DNA from: Pisaster brevispinus
Lineage: Eukaryota; Echinodermata; Asteroidea; Forcipulatida; Asteriidae
Assembly: GCA_023634235.1 (NCBI GenBank)
Contig: JAMKCF010000008.1
Span: 16,861,558-16,925,557, forward strand
DNA length: 64,000 nt
Reading direction: 5' to 3'
Made by a program: the position numbers and the translations under genes. Of this stretch, positions 9,389-22,400 are shown one piece after another. Under the pieces are notes generated by a model, which was given only the letters and a program-made list of their open reading frames with translations, searched no databases and was not told the DNA's origin. Each line of letters starts with the position of its first letter. The first letter of the stretch is position 1.

Positions 9389-12300
9389 ATGGAGCACGGC
9401 ATCTCTGTATATCTCCGAATCTTGCTTACTTTTTACACGGTGTCACGAATACCTTCGGTTTGCGGGAAAGTGAATTCGTGGTGTGGTATCATTGACTATG
9501 CATTGGTTGACCGGAACTACACGACCATAAACGCCACCAAGAATCAAAAGCTGTGTTACCAGGCCTGCCTGAAGGATTCACCTAGATGTAAATCTGCAAA
9601 TTACCGGCCTGGAGATCAAGAATGCGACTTGAACTGTGCCTCATACCTTGATGTTTGTGCAGGTGGGAGATTGGTCGAGCAGCCTGGCTCCATCTACACC
9701 TATAAGGCATCTAAGGTATTGACTTTTTTTTTGTAGTTTTTTGCTTGGTAAAACGCACTCGAGCGCAGATGTTAATTTAGAGGTCGCTGGTTCAAGCTCT
9801 GCTCCAGTCAGTTTGTCTTTGTTCTACCCAAATTTATTTAAAATGTATCCAGTCAGTTTCTCTTTTTGTTTATAACTTCATTTATTATAAGAGCTTAACA
9901 AAATCTAGTTTTGAGGTCTTGCAGGAAAGTTACGTTTTTGTCAGTCACTGGTTTGGGGGTTTCTTTTTAGTAGTTGTTTTGTAGTTTGTTTTTATTATTA
10001 TTGTTTATAATGTTTACCATTTTTATCAGATGGGATGCAACGCTCAGTTTGATTCAACAAGTGCCGAATCTTGTAACATAGCTTCGGTATATCCCTGTTG
10101 TAAGGATCAAGGTATGTGGTTATTAACTCACTTATTGTTCATCTTTTGTTCTTTCCATTGTCCCTGTACTTAAGATTTTCCCATAGACATTGTACACAAA
10201 ATTTCTTGTGGAACACCCGGTCTTTAGAATTTCCCTATGGAGTCCTTTTATTTTCCCTGTTTGTTTTGTCCTTGGTCTCCATGAGGTACCGAATTTGAGC
10301 ACACATCCGCGTAGGTAAACAACTTTCATTCTAACACAGTGATATACAAAGCAACAAGACTGTTTCGTTTGTTGTTAACGATGGTACCGCGCCCCACCCC
10401 TGTGAAAACGCCCCGACCCACCAGCCTGTTGATTGTAGCATTCCATAAAATGGCTGTAAGAAGAAGCACGACGCACAAGTATTTACAAATCGGTAAATCA
10501 TTGTGCTGGTTATGTTTCATAGGGTCTGATTGGCAACTGGTCTTCAAAGGGGTTGCTGGGACGGGAATGGAGCTGTATGATCTGTGGACTAACACCGACT
10601 GGAATAGCGACTCGGAGAACCGTGGGAACTTTCGAAACGAAACACTGTACAACGCTTGGAACGTTGGACAGTTGAATATTAAACAAGTGAGTCGACTTAA
10701 ACACACGCCAAATCATTCATAGTAATATTTGCACATGTGTTTTGAGGCATTGCATTGTGAGGTATCAATGTATATTCGGTTTACGGTAACATCATAATAG
10801 GCCCTCTGCGCCAGTAGAAAATATAGCAAGACAAGTTTTCAAAGAACAGAACAAAATATACCCAGCAAAGTAGCTGTATACAAATGGTTTAACCGCAAAC
10901 TGAATAAAGCAAGTACCTCACATTCAAGTATATTTGTACCCACTTTACTAATTTATTCTTCCCTTGAGCTGTTCTTCATGAACAAATAGGCACATGGGGG
11001 CAGCCATTTGTGATGGTGAATTCAAAGATTTTCAGTCCAACTCGGCCTGTTGGGGGGAGGACTTCATTAACTAATTACCAACGAATTCACTACAAAATAG
11101 TCAATCTCAAGTTTCAAGCTGTGATTTATTTTTTTTTTTAACGTGCAAAATTATTATTGAGGAAATTGAAACCTAGTCGGTATAACTTTCACAGGAGCCC
11201 CCTGAGTTCAATGAAAGCCCATCAAATTCTCATCATCATACAGCCCTGCAAACCAAAGCATCGCCGTTTTAAAAAAAATGACGATTTAGCCCCACAGCCA
11301 AAAATACATCTGCACTATGAAGCTGAACCATTTGTCAAGCTATTGTTTAGGACATTATTTACTGTTTGTTTCTGTTCCGTAAAGTTTACTCCCAACATAA
11401 AGCTAATTTGTTCAGTTTTGCAGACTTGTCAGCATTTTGTGCAATTCTGCAACTGTTTTTATGAAAAAATTACTTCTTAAATGCAAGTCACTTTATCAAA
11501 AATTCAAAAAACAGACCTACCCGCAGACTGCTGTGTACAAACCAAAGCGTAGGTTTGTTTACTTCATAAAAACGGGAAGTGAACGGTTTCGTTACTTCGT
11601 AAGCACCCAAAAGTCAAACCACACCTATTTTGACACTGTGCCCGTGCTTTTTTTTGTTTTATTGGATCTCAGTGGCGAATTTTGATTTGTCAATTAGTAA
11701 AAACAAAAATTTGAAAATGTACGATTCGACGGTTAGTCTAATTAGTGTAATTACGAAAGCATTACGTAATAGGTCCTGAGGCTTGGCGTGAACAGCATTG
11801 AATACACTGATAATTTACCATTACGGGAAAGCTGCATTAAAGAAATGGGCTAGAATAAAACATCCTCTTCATCTGACAACTAACATCTGTTATCTCCATG
11901 TAATTCCTTTTCCAAACAGTGAACTTAGTTGGATCATGCACAAACCAGTAGGGTTGCTTACCACCCCAGACAGATTAACTGCTCATCTTTTATGATTAAT
12001 GACCCAAGTAATTCAATGTAAACACACCTACCGGTGAAATGGATGCGTAGTTTCCCGATGAAAATCCGGTTTACTTCGTAACAACGTTTGAATCTCTGTA
12101 CAGGCCAAACTGTCCTTGTATAACCAGAATGAGGTCAAAGTTGAGTTGATATTCAATGGAACAGACTCGGACATTTTGAGCTGGTTCGCCAAGGAGCGCC
12201 TTGTATGCTCTCCGTGGAGTGACCTGACAACAACGGCCACCACGAACTACTTCTCCATCAAAGGAGATGCGATGAGCAGGTAATTACAATTGTTCCATAT

Positions 12301-14820
12301 ACACGAAACTAGCAATAACTGGCATACGGTGATAAAAACAAAATGTTAAATGTTAAAGGGGACTGTGCGTGTGAGGAACGAATATGTAAGCAATCATAGT
12401 TACTATTTCAAAACTCTACATTTCGACATTTAATAACAAAATGTTACATTAAAAAACAAAAAATTAAATGAAAAACAATGCAAACACGAAACAAATGCAA
12501 AATGGAGAAAATGGGCAGACAGTGCGTCCAGTCAAATAGACAAGTCAGCATTAGGAGAGGGGGAGGGAGAAGTTAAATTGGTGGGGGTGTGGCTGTTGCG
12601 TGTATTCACTAATTCCGATAAATGGTCACTATAAAGACCCCCTGGTCAGTGACCTGGATTCTGGATCCCATGGGACCTGGCCCGTTTCCGGGTCAAACTG
12701 ACCCGGTTAAAATACACAATTTAACTTGGATTTTTAAGATTTTTGACCCATATTTGGATTATTTTTACACAGATTATGGGTCAGTCTGGCCGAAGAAATG
12801 GGTCAGGCCCAAAAAATGGGTCAGGCCCAAAAAATGGGTCAGGCCCGAGAAATTGGTCAGGCCCAAGAAATGGGTCAGGCACAAGAAATGGGTCAGGCCC
12901 AAGAAATGGGTCAGGCCCAAGAATAGCGTCAGGCCCGAGAAATGGGTCAGGCCTAAGAAATGGGTCAGGCCTGAGAAATGGGTCAGGCCCAAGAATAGCG
13001 TCAGGCCCGAGAAATGGGTCAGGCCTAAGAAGTGGGTCAGGCACAAGAAATGGGTCAGGCCCAAGAATAGCGTCAGGCCCGAGAAATGGGTCAGGCCTAA
13101 GAAATGGGTCAGGCCCAAGAAATGGGTCAGGCCCAATAAATGGATCAGGCACAAGAAATGGGTCAGGCCTAAGAAATGGGTCAGGCCCAAGAAATGGGTC
13201 AGGCCCAAGAAATGGGTCACGCACAAGAATTGGGCCAGGCCCAAGAAATGGGTCAGGCCCAAGAAATGGGTCAGGCCCCACGGGACCCGGACCTGGGTCA
13301 ATTCTGGCCCGGTAGAGTGTTACACTGTTACGTCAATAAATGTATGGTCTGGAATTTATTGTTGATTGCTCAATTTGTGTAATTTTCAGAGTTTGATCTT
13401 CTGATAGACATGTGTCAAATAATCAAACAAACAAACAGACATCCCAGTGCCCCCAACAAACATGCGACAAAACGAGCCTATTTTAATTTTAATTAAGGAG
13501 TGTTGTTGGAAGTGTTGTTACTTTTGATTTGTTGTAAAATGAAACGGCTCTAAAAGGATAACTATAGAAGTGTTGGCAGGTCTTCACATATTTTCTCCAA
13601 TTATCTGCGTATAAGTTTTCTGTTTTGTTTTTTTGTTTTTGAGTACCTTCTACTTGTCCAAAAATTAAATAAATAAAATATTTATATACATTTAAATAGC
13701 TTAGAATAGTGGAGGCTATTGTCACTGCTAATAAGTTTCATAAGATGGTTTATAAATATTATGATACGTCAAAATACTCTTCTTTATGTTTTCTACCCCC
13801 CCCCCCTTAACCGGGCACAGGCGGTTGTTCATTAACAGGAACTACGGTGGGTGTTCCGTCGACCGTGGCTGGCTGTTGGTGATTGATGCAGTGGGTACCT
13901 GCAACTATGAATTGTCATTTTCAACAAGTTATCCTGTCTTGTTGTACAGCACACACAACCTTGCAGTCAGCTGGCATGATGCAATGAACGGTACACCATT
14001 TAATTATTGTCATAATATTAAAATGATATTTCTTCACATGCTTCACAACTTCCACATGCTAAGTGTTGTTTTCATGGTGTGGGTTATAAGAAGCAACTTT
14101 TTAAAAAAGTAAACTTGCGGGTTCAACTATGTGTACATCCCTTGGGAGGAGTGTTGGCTCTACGAAAAGCCTCTGTGGTCTTCAGATGTACTCCTGAAGA
14201 CGAACAGAGTATACCGTTCGAAACGTCGAGACCACAACGGCTCTGTTCACAGCCACCACTCCTCCCAAAAGAGATTATGCACTGTTGTATCCACAACAAA
14301 TCTCACATCTCAAGTGTGCGACCCACAAGTTTGCTAACTATTCACTGCAAAAACTGGGGTGTTTAAATTGACACTATGGGTGTTGTCACATGTAGATACC
14401 GAAGTGAGAATGAACATTAATATAACATGGTGTTAAATATATACCAATGTAATTGTTTTGACAGACATTTAGTGGAATTTTAACACCCTACGGTGTAAAT
14501 TTCTGGGGTTTTCCGGTACTTATATGTGACGACACCCATGGTGTAAGTTTTAACACCCGGTTTTTGCTTAACTTTTTACCGAATCAAAACTGTTTTATAA
14601 TAATACTGTGTCGGTTATAAACAAAAACAATGTTGGTGAGACCAAATGCTTCATAAATTTTAGATATTAACAAAAAGTAACTATGATAAAACACCCAAGC
14701 AAATAATCAAACAATATGTTGATTAGACATTCATAATAACAATGCTTTCCATTTCTTGTGTTTCCAGATGGAACGTTGGGCGTGGCAGATTTCTTGACCA
14801 TCGACATTAGCACTGAGTGA
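9389..14820 (+). CDS. Secreted PAN/Apple-domain protein, skeletal-matrix/lectin-like, complete
   Basis: Six coding exons: 9389-9715, 10030-10111, 10523-10686, 12104-12279, 13821-13990, 14768-14820; 972 nt, 323 aa, continuous frame with AG/GT borders. Residues 1-25 look like a signal peptide. Residues about 27-108 form a cysteine-rich PAN/Apple-like module (W-C-G, L-C-Y-Q-A-C, C-K-S-A-N-Y, E-C-D-L-N-C). The C-terminal part has the blocks WQLVFKGVAGTG, LSWFAKERL, SPWSDL, RLFINRNYGGC, RGWLLVIDAVGTC and GVADFLTIDI. From memory these blocks recur in marine-invertebrate secreted proteins annotated as uncharacterized skeletal organic matter protein 5-like. Several N-x-S/T sites (NYT, NAT, NET, NGT) fit a secreted glycoprotein. 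Matrix or recognition function is inference. It sits between transporter copies A and B without obvious functional link. A CRE palindrome (9142) lies 247 bp upstream of the ATG. Confidence 0.88.
9752..9840 (+). mobile_element. tRNA-derived SINE-a fragment
   Basis: GGTTCAAGCTC box-B-like sequence followed by the family tail GCTCCAGTCAGTTTGTCTTT. The same tail occurs at 21250-21290 and inverted at 23780-23815. In intron 1 of the PAN gene. Confidence 0.55.
12630..13330. mobile_element. TIR element with internal 18-bp minisatellite
   Basis: Outer inverted blocks (GGGACCTGGCCCG near 12670, GGTCAATTCTGGCCCGG near 13300) and TGGGTCA/TGACCC motifs also define related elements at 46935-47110 and 59640-59840. 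In this copy the interior has expanded into a minisatellite. Intron 4 of the PAN gene. Confidence 0.6.
12774..13287 (+). repeat. 18-bp minisatellite, about 28 units
   Basis: Unit AAGAAATGGGTCAGGCCC with variants such as AAGAATAGCGTCAGGCCC and AAGAAATGGGTCAGGCCT. Because 18 is divisible by 3, it stays open in several frames on both strands and makes repetitive GSGPRN, VRPKKW and LTHFLG translations. These are not genes. Confidence 0.92.
14160..14300 (+). mobile_element. Penelope-like/hammerhead-like relic
   Basis: CTGAAGA (14194-14200) is followed after 19 bases by GAAACGTC (14220-14227). GAAC/GTTC can pair between them. The same arrangement occurs at 17915-17947 (minus), 30871-30903, 45852-45884 (minus) and 58363-58396. 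In intron 5 of the PAN gene. Confidence 0.5.
14347..14567. mobile_element. 221-bp MITE with about 55-bp imperfect TIRs
   Basis: Starts GCAAAAACTGGGGTGTT and ends AACACCCGGTTTTTGC. The arms continue as inverted copies (ATGGGTGTTGTCACAT versus ATGTGACGACACCCAT). Non-coding, intron 5 of the PAN gene. Confidence 0.75.
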
Positions 14821-14882
14821 GACGAGCCTTTGTAGCATATCAGCACCGTGCACGACCTGATGGTGTCGCACAGCTGCAATTT

Positions 14883-15010
14883 GAGACTTTGGAACGCTAG
14901 GTGGCAGCAGACTTACCACAGGTGAATTTCCATTGTTTGTGTAGATCTGATCATGCACACATTACCGAGAACAATGGATTTACTTGGTAAGTCTGCTGCC
15001 ACTGTACATT
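14883..15010. mobile_element. Hairpin MITE with CTCF-like motif, copy 1
   Basis: Perfect 17-bp arms GTGGCAGCAGACTTACC (14901-14917) and its complement (14986-15002). A second copy is at 54830-54960. CTAGGTGGCAGCAG (14897-14910) lies on the left arm. It begins about 60 bp after the PAN gene stop codon, probably in its 3' UTR or flank. Confidence 0.75.
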
Positions 15011-16099
15011 CACAACAGCGGATCAAAAAATTTTGCGCTTTTTTAATCCTTTTACATAATTTCCAATTCGTCCCTAATGTAAATATGTGTACTATTTATG
15101 AACAAGTTTTAAAATGCACTTTTTTAAGCCCAACAAATCATGACAACCATTTCGTTTTCAAAATCTGACATAAGTTTTGTCTTTTCATGACGATTTGTTC
15201 ATCCTATTTTTTATGTTTTTTTGTTTGGTTTTTTTCTTCATTTTTTTAACCTTCTTGTCATTTTTGTAGGCCTACTATAGTTATGCAGAAACATTACCCG
15301 TGTGTGTGGGAGGTTTTTTTTTGGGGGGGGGGGGTTTGTAGAAGTCATTTGTCAGTTATTGTTTTTATGATAAATGTATTCAACTCAAGCATCTAATTAT
15401 TGTAAGCTTTCTGTTATTTCAGTATTTTTCAGACTCAATATACCAGTATATATTTTGATTGGGAACAGAAAATGATAATGATAAAACAATTGGGTCAAGC
15501 AGACACTCAAAACCCAAAACCCAGATATTTCAGACCGGCCGATCTGTATGTTAGTTAAAGATACGAAACAATGATATTCTTAGTTTTTTAGTAAATTTTA
15601 GATTATTGATAACTGTTATGACACGCGTTCTAAAGCATTATTTAGTGTTAAATTTCACACAAAAATTACTATCCGTGTTAAAACGTCTTAATTTATGTTA
15701 CTATAATTATAACTCTTAGATATATGCACTACGTTTACTGGGTAGCGTTTAGCTTTTTGAACAAAAAAGTTGTCTTTTATATGTTATTCACTCATTGTTC
15801 CATTTTTTTAAAAGGCATATTAAAGGTTATCACATCAGCGAAGTGGGGGTTGTTGTTATTTTCAATGGTCTTACAATTATGTAGCCTTTGAAAATTAACG
15901 AAAACAGTTGCGCAGAAAAACGACAAACGACTTTGCTTGTAGCTTCAAAACAAAAGTTTTACTTTAATTTGTTTACATTATTAGTTTCGACACAACTGTT
16001 TCTTGACATAAATTTGAGGAATTTTTGTGGCTTGTAAAAGTGACAAATGCAATGCAGTTTTGATCGAAAATCTTTAAAATTCAAAAATTTACATTCTCT

Positions 16100-16320
16100 C
16101 CGCACAAATGCCCCGACCATATTATTTGAAATGTGACGTCATCGGACGTTTATGGATTTTGACCCCAAAAATGTACTCAAGGGGTATCAAATATCTACAC
16201 AGTGGCATTTTACACCATGATAACGTGAGGTTAAGACTTGCAGTTATCCTCCATTTTCGTAAAGGACTCTTATCTGTTGGACAAAGAGTGCATCACAACA
16301 TTTGATTTGACCTTAAAAAT
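16100..16320 (+). repeat. Dispersed repeat R1 upstream of copy B
   Basis: TGACGTCA at 16134, then GGCATTTTACACCATGATAA and CGTGAGGTTAAGACTTG, as in 35035-35060 and, in the opposite sense, 52900-52960. Confidence 0.55.
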
Positions 16321-16754
16321 TCCACTTTGACTAAGTGTGTTTCAGTGAGCATTAACTGAATTGCTGGTCGACCCGACGTGGCACGTACTTTGATTGACTT
16401 ACCATTATTCCGAAAATGCCGTGAACCTTGGATCTGTTCATATCAAGATGGTCCACCTAAATGGAAAACAGCAAACATTGAAGATACGAGTGCAAAGATC
16501 CATATTCTAAAATGGAGTATACACAGTGTCGTCTGTATTAATAAACTGTTATGAATGTTGGTCAACTTGTTGCTAACTGACACTGTGACTTTCAATGCTC
16601 AAGAAACGGTAGAGGTACATTCAGCGAATGTGTTAGAGTTTACAAGTCACAAAAAGGAATTAAAGTATTTGGTAAAACAGTATCAAAGTGATCTTATCTT
16701 GATATGGTTATTACATAAACGTGTACTTATTATCAGTGGTTGTTAATTGCGGAG

Positions 16755-19392
16755 ATGTTGAAAATGGTAAAACGTTCGAGCACATTGGACAACGTCTCCG
16801 TCAGTCAGAGCGAAGGCGACACCGAGGAAAAAGAGGGAGTGACTCTCAAACGCGAGATTGGTCTGGTGGGCTGCATCGCCTTCGTAGTCGGTTCGGTCAT
16901 CGGCTCCGGCATCTTCATCTCCCCGAAGGGCGTGCTGCAGAACACCGGCAGCGTGGGTCTGTCCCTCGTCGTCTGGGGTGCAAGCGGGACATTATCCGGC
17001 ATCGGGGCTCTCTGCTACGCCGAGTTGGGGACGTTTATCACTAAATCCGGAGGGGATTTTACGTACATTTTGGAGAGCTTTGGCCCCGTGCCGGCTTTCA
17101 TTCGCGTATGGACCCTCCTGATTGCTGTGCGTACAGCGTCAAATTCAATCCTGGCTGCAACGGCTGCTACATACTTGGTAGGACCATTCTTTGGAGAATG
17201 TAGCGTACCAACGGTAGTTATTCAGTTACTTGGATCAACTCTAATAGGTAAAGTATGCTGTTCTAAAAAAAAAAAACATAGGGCCAAAATTATATTGAGC
17301 TGAAACAAAATAAAAAACAGAATAACTGTTCTGAAGTTTTATTTTAAAATAACGTACAAGCTTTCGTACAGAATAACATTGTGTTGTGCTCAGCTTATTC
17401 GTGTTTAAAAATAACTCTCCAAAAGTGACAGCCAAGAAGAGAACTGTTAAGAGATGTCCCCTTGCAATTATAAGTAGAAAATAGGTGGAAGCTACTTTAC
17501 TTGGATTACTTTGGCTGCATTTGGAAGATGTTGAGATACAAACTCAACAAAGCTACACCAATGTAATGACTCTGTCTTGTTCTTGTCCGTTAGCTGCTGT
17601 ATTCTTCTGTAACAGCGTGAGTGTGGCGTGGAGTAACAGAGTCCAGATTATCTTCAGTATCGCTAAAGTACTAGGTCTAGTCATCATCATAGTATCGGGC
17701 GTGGTTCTCATGATACAAGGTGAGAAAGTAAAACCCGGTTTGAATTTCTAGAACCCAGAATGTTTAAGAGTTTTGTGGAAATTAGGATTTGAAGCTTTGC
17801 AGAATGTAGATGGGAAGAAGTGAAAAGATTGGTACGGGTAGCAACAAGTGAATTCATTCAATTTGGGGAAGAATTGTTGTTTCTGCTGAGAACAAGGACA
17901 TCAAGTAGAATCTCGACGTTTCGGTAAGTGTGTTCTGCCGGTCTTCGTGAGAATCTCTACTTTATTAGCCGTAAACCTACTCCGTTCTTACATTTCTTAT
18001 GTCGTTGACTCATCAATTGAGATCTGCCGGGCGGATTTTACTGATGGAACAAAAGGCAAACAGTTTTATTATATTCATAATATGATTGTCTTTGTCTTGT
18101 ATTCATGCAATGATTAAAGACAATACAAACGGACAATCTATACGTTCTTAGTTCATGCAATGGACGGTTCCTTTTTTAATGTATTGTCATCACGTACGGA
18201 GATGAGTTCATCTAGAATGTGACGCCCATCTCAAAACAAAGCAAAAAACATTTAGTTCACGGAAAAGGCGAAATGGCACTTAAAGTCATCCCAATACAAG
18301 CCATCTGAAACAATAACTGATGGTTGAATGGTGTCGCTCATAAGAAATAGTAAACTTGCGGGTACAACCATGCAAAAAAAAACTCTCTTGAGACTTACCC
18401 CAAATCTATTTCTTTATAATTGTGCCAATAAATTAGCATTATATCTGGTTTACTTTACGCAAAATTGTGACGTAGGGAAACCTGCTTCGCTTTTGCGTGG
18501 AGCTTGGAAGGGGCTTTACGTTGACAAAAAACCAAACGATGACCCTACTATAAACAATCACCCCCATGTTCCACAGGTAACACTAAGAACCTAGAAGATG
18601 GTTTCGTTCCGGCCTTGGATGTTCCACCCTCGAACATCCCCTTGGCTTTCTACTCGGGTCTCTACGCATTCGGTGGATGGTCAGTATTATTTATTTATTT
18701 AATATTTATTTTAAATTTTTAGACATTTACACAATGATTACAAGTTGGACAGGGGCTGTCAAGGTTATACAAAAGTATAAAAACTGTCATCTTAAGATGT
18801 GTATTATCTAGTTGTTAATTAAAAGGGGACTGTCGTCATGACAATAGATATATTGCACATGACGTCATTGACGGCCATCTTTGATGACAGACAATGGAAA
18901 CGTGCACGCGTGTACGCGCTGCGCACGACTCTCAGCCAATTATAGCCTTTCACGTGTGCACGTTTCATCAACGATGGCGGCCAATGCAAGGTGTCTATTG
19001 GAAAGGGTGCCGTCATCTTGTGATGTGACGGCCAGCGCGCATGCAAGAAACTGGGTGATGAGAGCTCATAATTATTTCCACGTGCAACCTGCAGCCACAC
19101 GCCTGCTATATCCTCATGACGACACCCCCCTCCTCCTTTGAAAAGCAGTTCAGCTTGTTTTACCTACAACCATGAAAAAAGACGTTCACGTATGTATCAA
19201 TGTTTTACCAAACCTGTAAACATTTCTGGGTCAGGAATTTTCTCCCATCCTAAATGTCAGTGAAATTGTTTGTGTCAGTTAACTTAAAGGAAAAGGTGTG
19301 TTTTATTCTATTTACAGGCAAGATTTAACTACATTCACGGAAGAGGTTGTGAACCCATCAAGGTAAATTATGATATTATAAGCCCCCCCCCC

Positions 19393-19424
<32 letters not shown>

Positions 19425-22400
19425 ACTTTGAAAGAATCAAACTAAAATCTAACGGAAATAAATAATCCAGTCAAACCAACAACCCATAAGCCATATTATG
19501 ACTGGTCTAAGTTGGACCGAGAGACAACTTTGCCAAGTTTGCTGAAATTCATTCTATTTTGCAGAAACATTCCCCTTGGAATTGTCATCTCAATGATCAT
19601 TATTACGGGTGTGTACATACTGGCTAATCTAGCCTACTTCGTTGTCCTCACGCCGCTAGAGCTCCTCGCGTCAGACGCTGTTGCATTGGTAAGTTAGTAG
19701 CAATTTAAAAGAAACAAAGTGTATGTGAAATATATATGTTATTTCTGTGTTTTGGCGACCTTTAACAGAAATAGAATTCTGCAGTGACGTACAATTTTGT
19801 ATTAAATGTTATCAAAATAATCGCGTTCATTTTTTACATTAAGGAACTTATTAGTCTTTTGAGTGTTTTATCATTTGTATTTGTAGTATTGGATTGAATT
19901 GCTTTAGTCAGTTTTTAATTTATTAAATAAACAGTTTTTGTTTGTTTGTGTGTGTGTTGATGTGGGTGTGGGGGTGTGTGTGTGTGTGGGGGGGGTTGGT
20001 TATTTTATCCACCATTTTGAAGTCAAGGAACTAGCAAATAACTAGCCACTACGGTTTACTTAGAACAGCTACACCACGGTTGGACTGAATTCGCAAACTG
20101 CTTGGACCAAAGCTTTAAAGACTTTTGTGGACGAGGTTGCCAAAACTCCGCTTGAATACCTTTTCATTGCAGACCTTCGGTGACCGTGTTATGGGTTCCT
20201 GGTCGGTAGTCATGTCCGTGATGGTTGCTTTGTCTTGTGTCGGGGCCATCAATGGAGCAAGTTTCTCCTTCGCAAGGTTTCTTGTTGAAGCATTTTTTGA
20301 TAGATCTTTGAAAAAATGTTAGATTGTAGAGGATATTACTGTATTAGAGTTACTTGTTCAACACCGTTATTGCCTAGTTAATAACATTCAATTACAAGCG
20401 CATGTTTCTAACGAATTCATAGGGTTTTTGCATAAGGGAGTGGCAATATGGAGTCCAGTGGCTTCAAATAAGAACACCATTGTTGGGTTATAGTTTCAAC
20501 ATGCGCAAAAAACTTGAAATGCTGAGTCTGTGCGGCATGACAGCCATTGGCTTCCATGAAATCCATATCCAAGCTTATGTCTCTATGAAATGCAAATGAT
20601 ATTACATAAGAGAGTGGCAATATGGCGTCCAGAAGCTTCAAGTAAAAACACAATAGGTAGGCCTATCCGTTTTGGTTCGGTAAGCTACAAATACTCCATC
20701 ATACTGTTTTCCTTAGGATTCTCTTGGTTGCTTCACGTGAAGGGTTGATGCCCCAAGTCCTTGGGATGATAAACGTGGACTACATTACACCTCTCCCAGC
20801 TATCATCGCTACGGTAAAACTATATGTTTAACTATAATAACAACAAATAAAAATGTATGTAAAATACATTTCAAGAGAGAAAACCACATCAACGTGAAGC
20901 AGAGGTCTGGACTGGTATAGACTACGTTATCTGTCTTTCCTTGTCTTGAGAACTTGATCAAACAACAAATGTCGACTTTAAAAGACCGTGCAAACAAAAT
21001 TATACAAATAATAACGTATCAAGTAATAAACCACAGGGAAAACTGACTGTTTAATAATTTGGGATTGAACAAAGAAAATTGACTTGAGCGGTAACTTTCG
21101 GTGTGACCCCTAGCTACACGACAGCTAACGGTTATATGGCTTCTGAATGGCACCCCGAACAAAGTTATTGACAAAATAGAGAGACCAGCAACATAGGGCT
21201 GGATAGCTCATTTGGTAGGGCGCCGGTACGTTAATCCGGAGGTCGATCACTCAAGTCCAGCTCCAGTCAATTTGTCTTTGTTCAAGCTCCAAAAATAATA
21301 ACAAACAACATTCTCGGAGATTAGAACAAAATAATATGATGAGTAACAAGCCAAGTTTCTGGCAGATTAATTATTGTTTTTAATTGTTACCTTGATTTAG
21401 TTCCCGCTTATTGTGATCATGATGATGGTAGATGTACACACACTCATCAATTATATCAGCTTCAGCGAATGGTTGTTCCTCTCCCTTGCGGCGGCTGCCA
21501 TACCATACTTTAGGTGGAAGTATCCCAACTTGCACAGACCATTTAAGGTAAGAGATCCCCCCACCAAGATCCTGTGTTCCCCCCCCCCCAATACGGCGAA
21601 CTGTGTACAAACTTCTTTTGACAGCGCCCTCTTCTGAATCAACCTCCTTCAGCCCGTGTTAATTTCCCATGTGAGAGACAGAATATCAGAGAGAAAGATT
21701 TCCCTAGGACATCATTTTGGCAGGAGATTCTGTCCCCCGGAGATGTTGTCCCCCAGTGCGATTTATGTAAATATTGCGTCTGATAGCGCCCTCGTTTGAA
21801 TAACCCCTTAAGCTCATGTCCTTTTATCGTAAGGGGGGGGGACAAAATCTCCCCATGACACCGGTAAGTCCTCGCGTCGATTAACTGGCTACTTCCAGAG
21901 ACCTCAGATCCCGAGGGTAAGCGTCCCAAGGTAACCCGACCCTAAATGCAGCCCTACCCGGCACGTTGATGTACTCCGTGCCTAAAAGCAGCTACAGCCG
22001 CCGTGTAACTAAATGCAGCTCTGTTAATATTATATTTCTCTGGCTACATTTTGGTAGAACCAAAGAGCCTCTCTCGCAAAATCCTTGCTGCTGCGAAAGA
22101 TCACCTCAGAAACAGTAACCAAACAATCTTAACGCTATACTTTTCCTTTTATTTTACTCTAACCGACAGGTACCTATCCTTCTACCAGTGATATTCATCA
22201 TCTGCTCTATGTTTGTAGTTGTGGTCTCCATCTACTCCTCACCAGCAGATGTCGGTGTCGGTGCTTTGATTACGACCACTGGGGTACCAGTCTATTTGGT
22301 ATTCGTCTGGTGGCAGAAGAAGCCTCAATGGTTCACTGGTACAGTAGGTAAGTGTCAATGGACAGCTCCACTCCATAAACAAGAAGTAATGAAAAGATCA

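Larger units (their letters stand above)
14821..16754. other. Intergenic region, PAN gene to copy B
   Basis: Contains the hairpin MITE (14883-15010), a G-homopolymer at about 15322 and repeat R1 (16100-16320). No gene recognised. The copy B promoter presumably lies in its last part, but no clear TATA box or 5' UTR exon could be defined. Confidence 0.6.

Noticed and set aside
10326..10722. Overlapping ORFs on both strands around 10339-10722
   Set aside because: They read through exon 3 of the PAN gene and flanking intron in other frames or on the wrong strand.
12622..13365. Long ORFs on both strands (repeated VRPKKW, GSGPRN, LTHFLG)
   Set aside because: They are translations of the 18-bp minisatellite, which stays open because 18 is a multiple of three.
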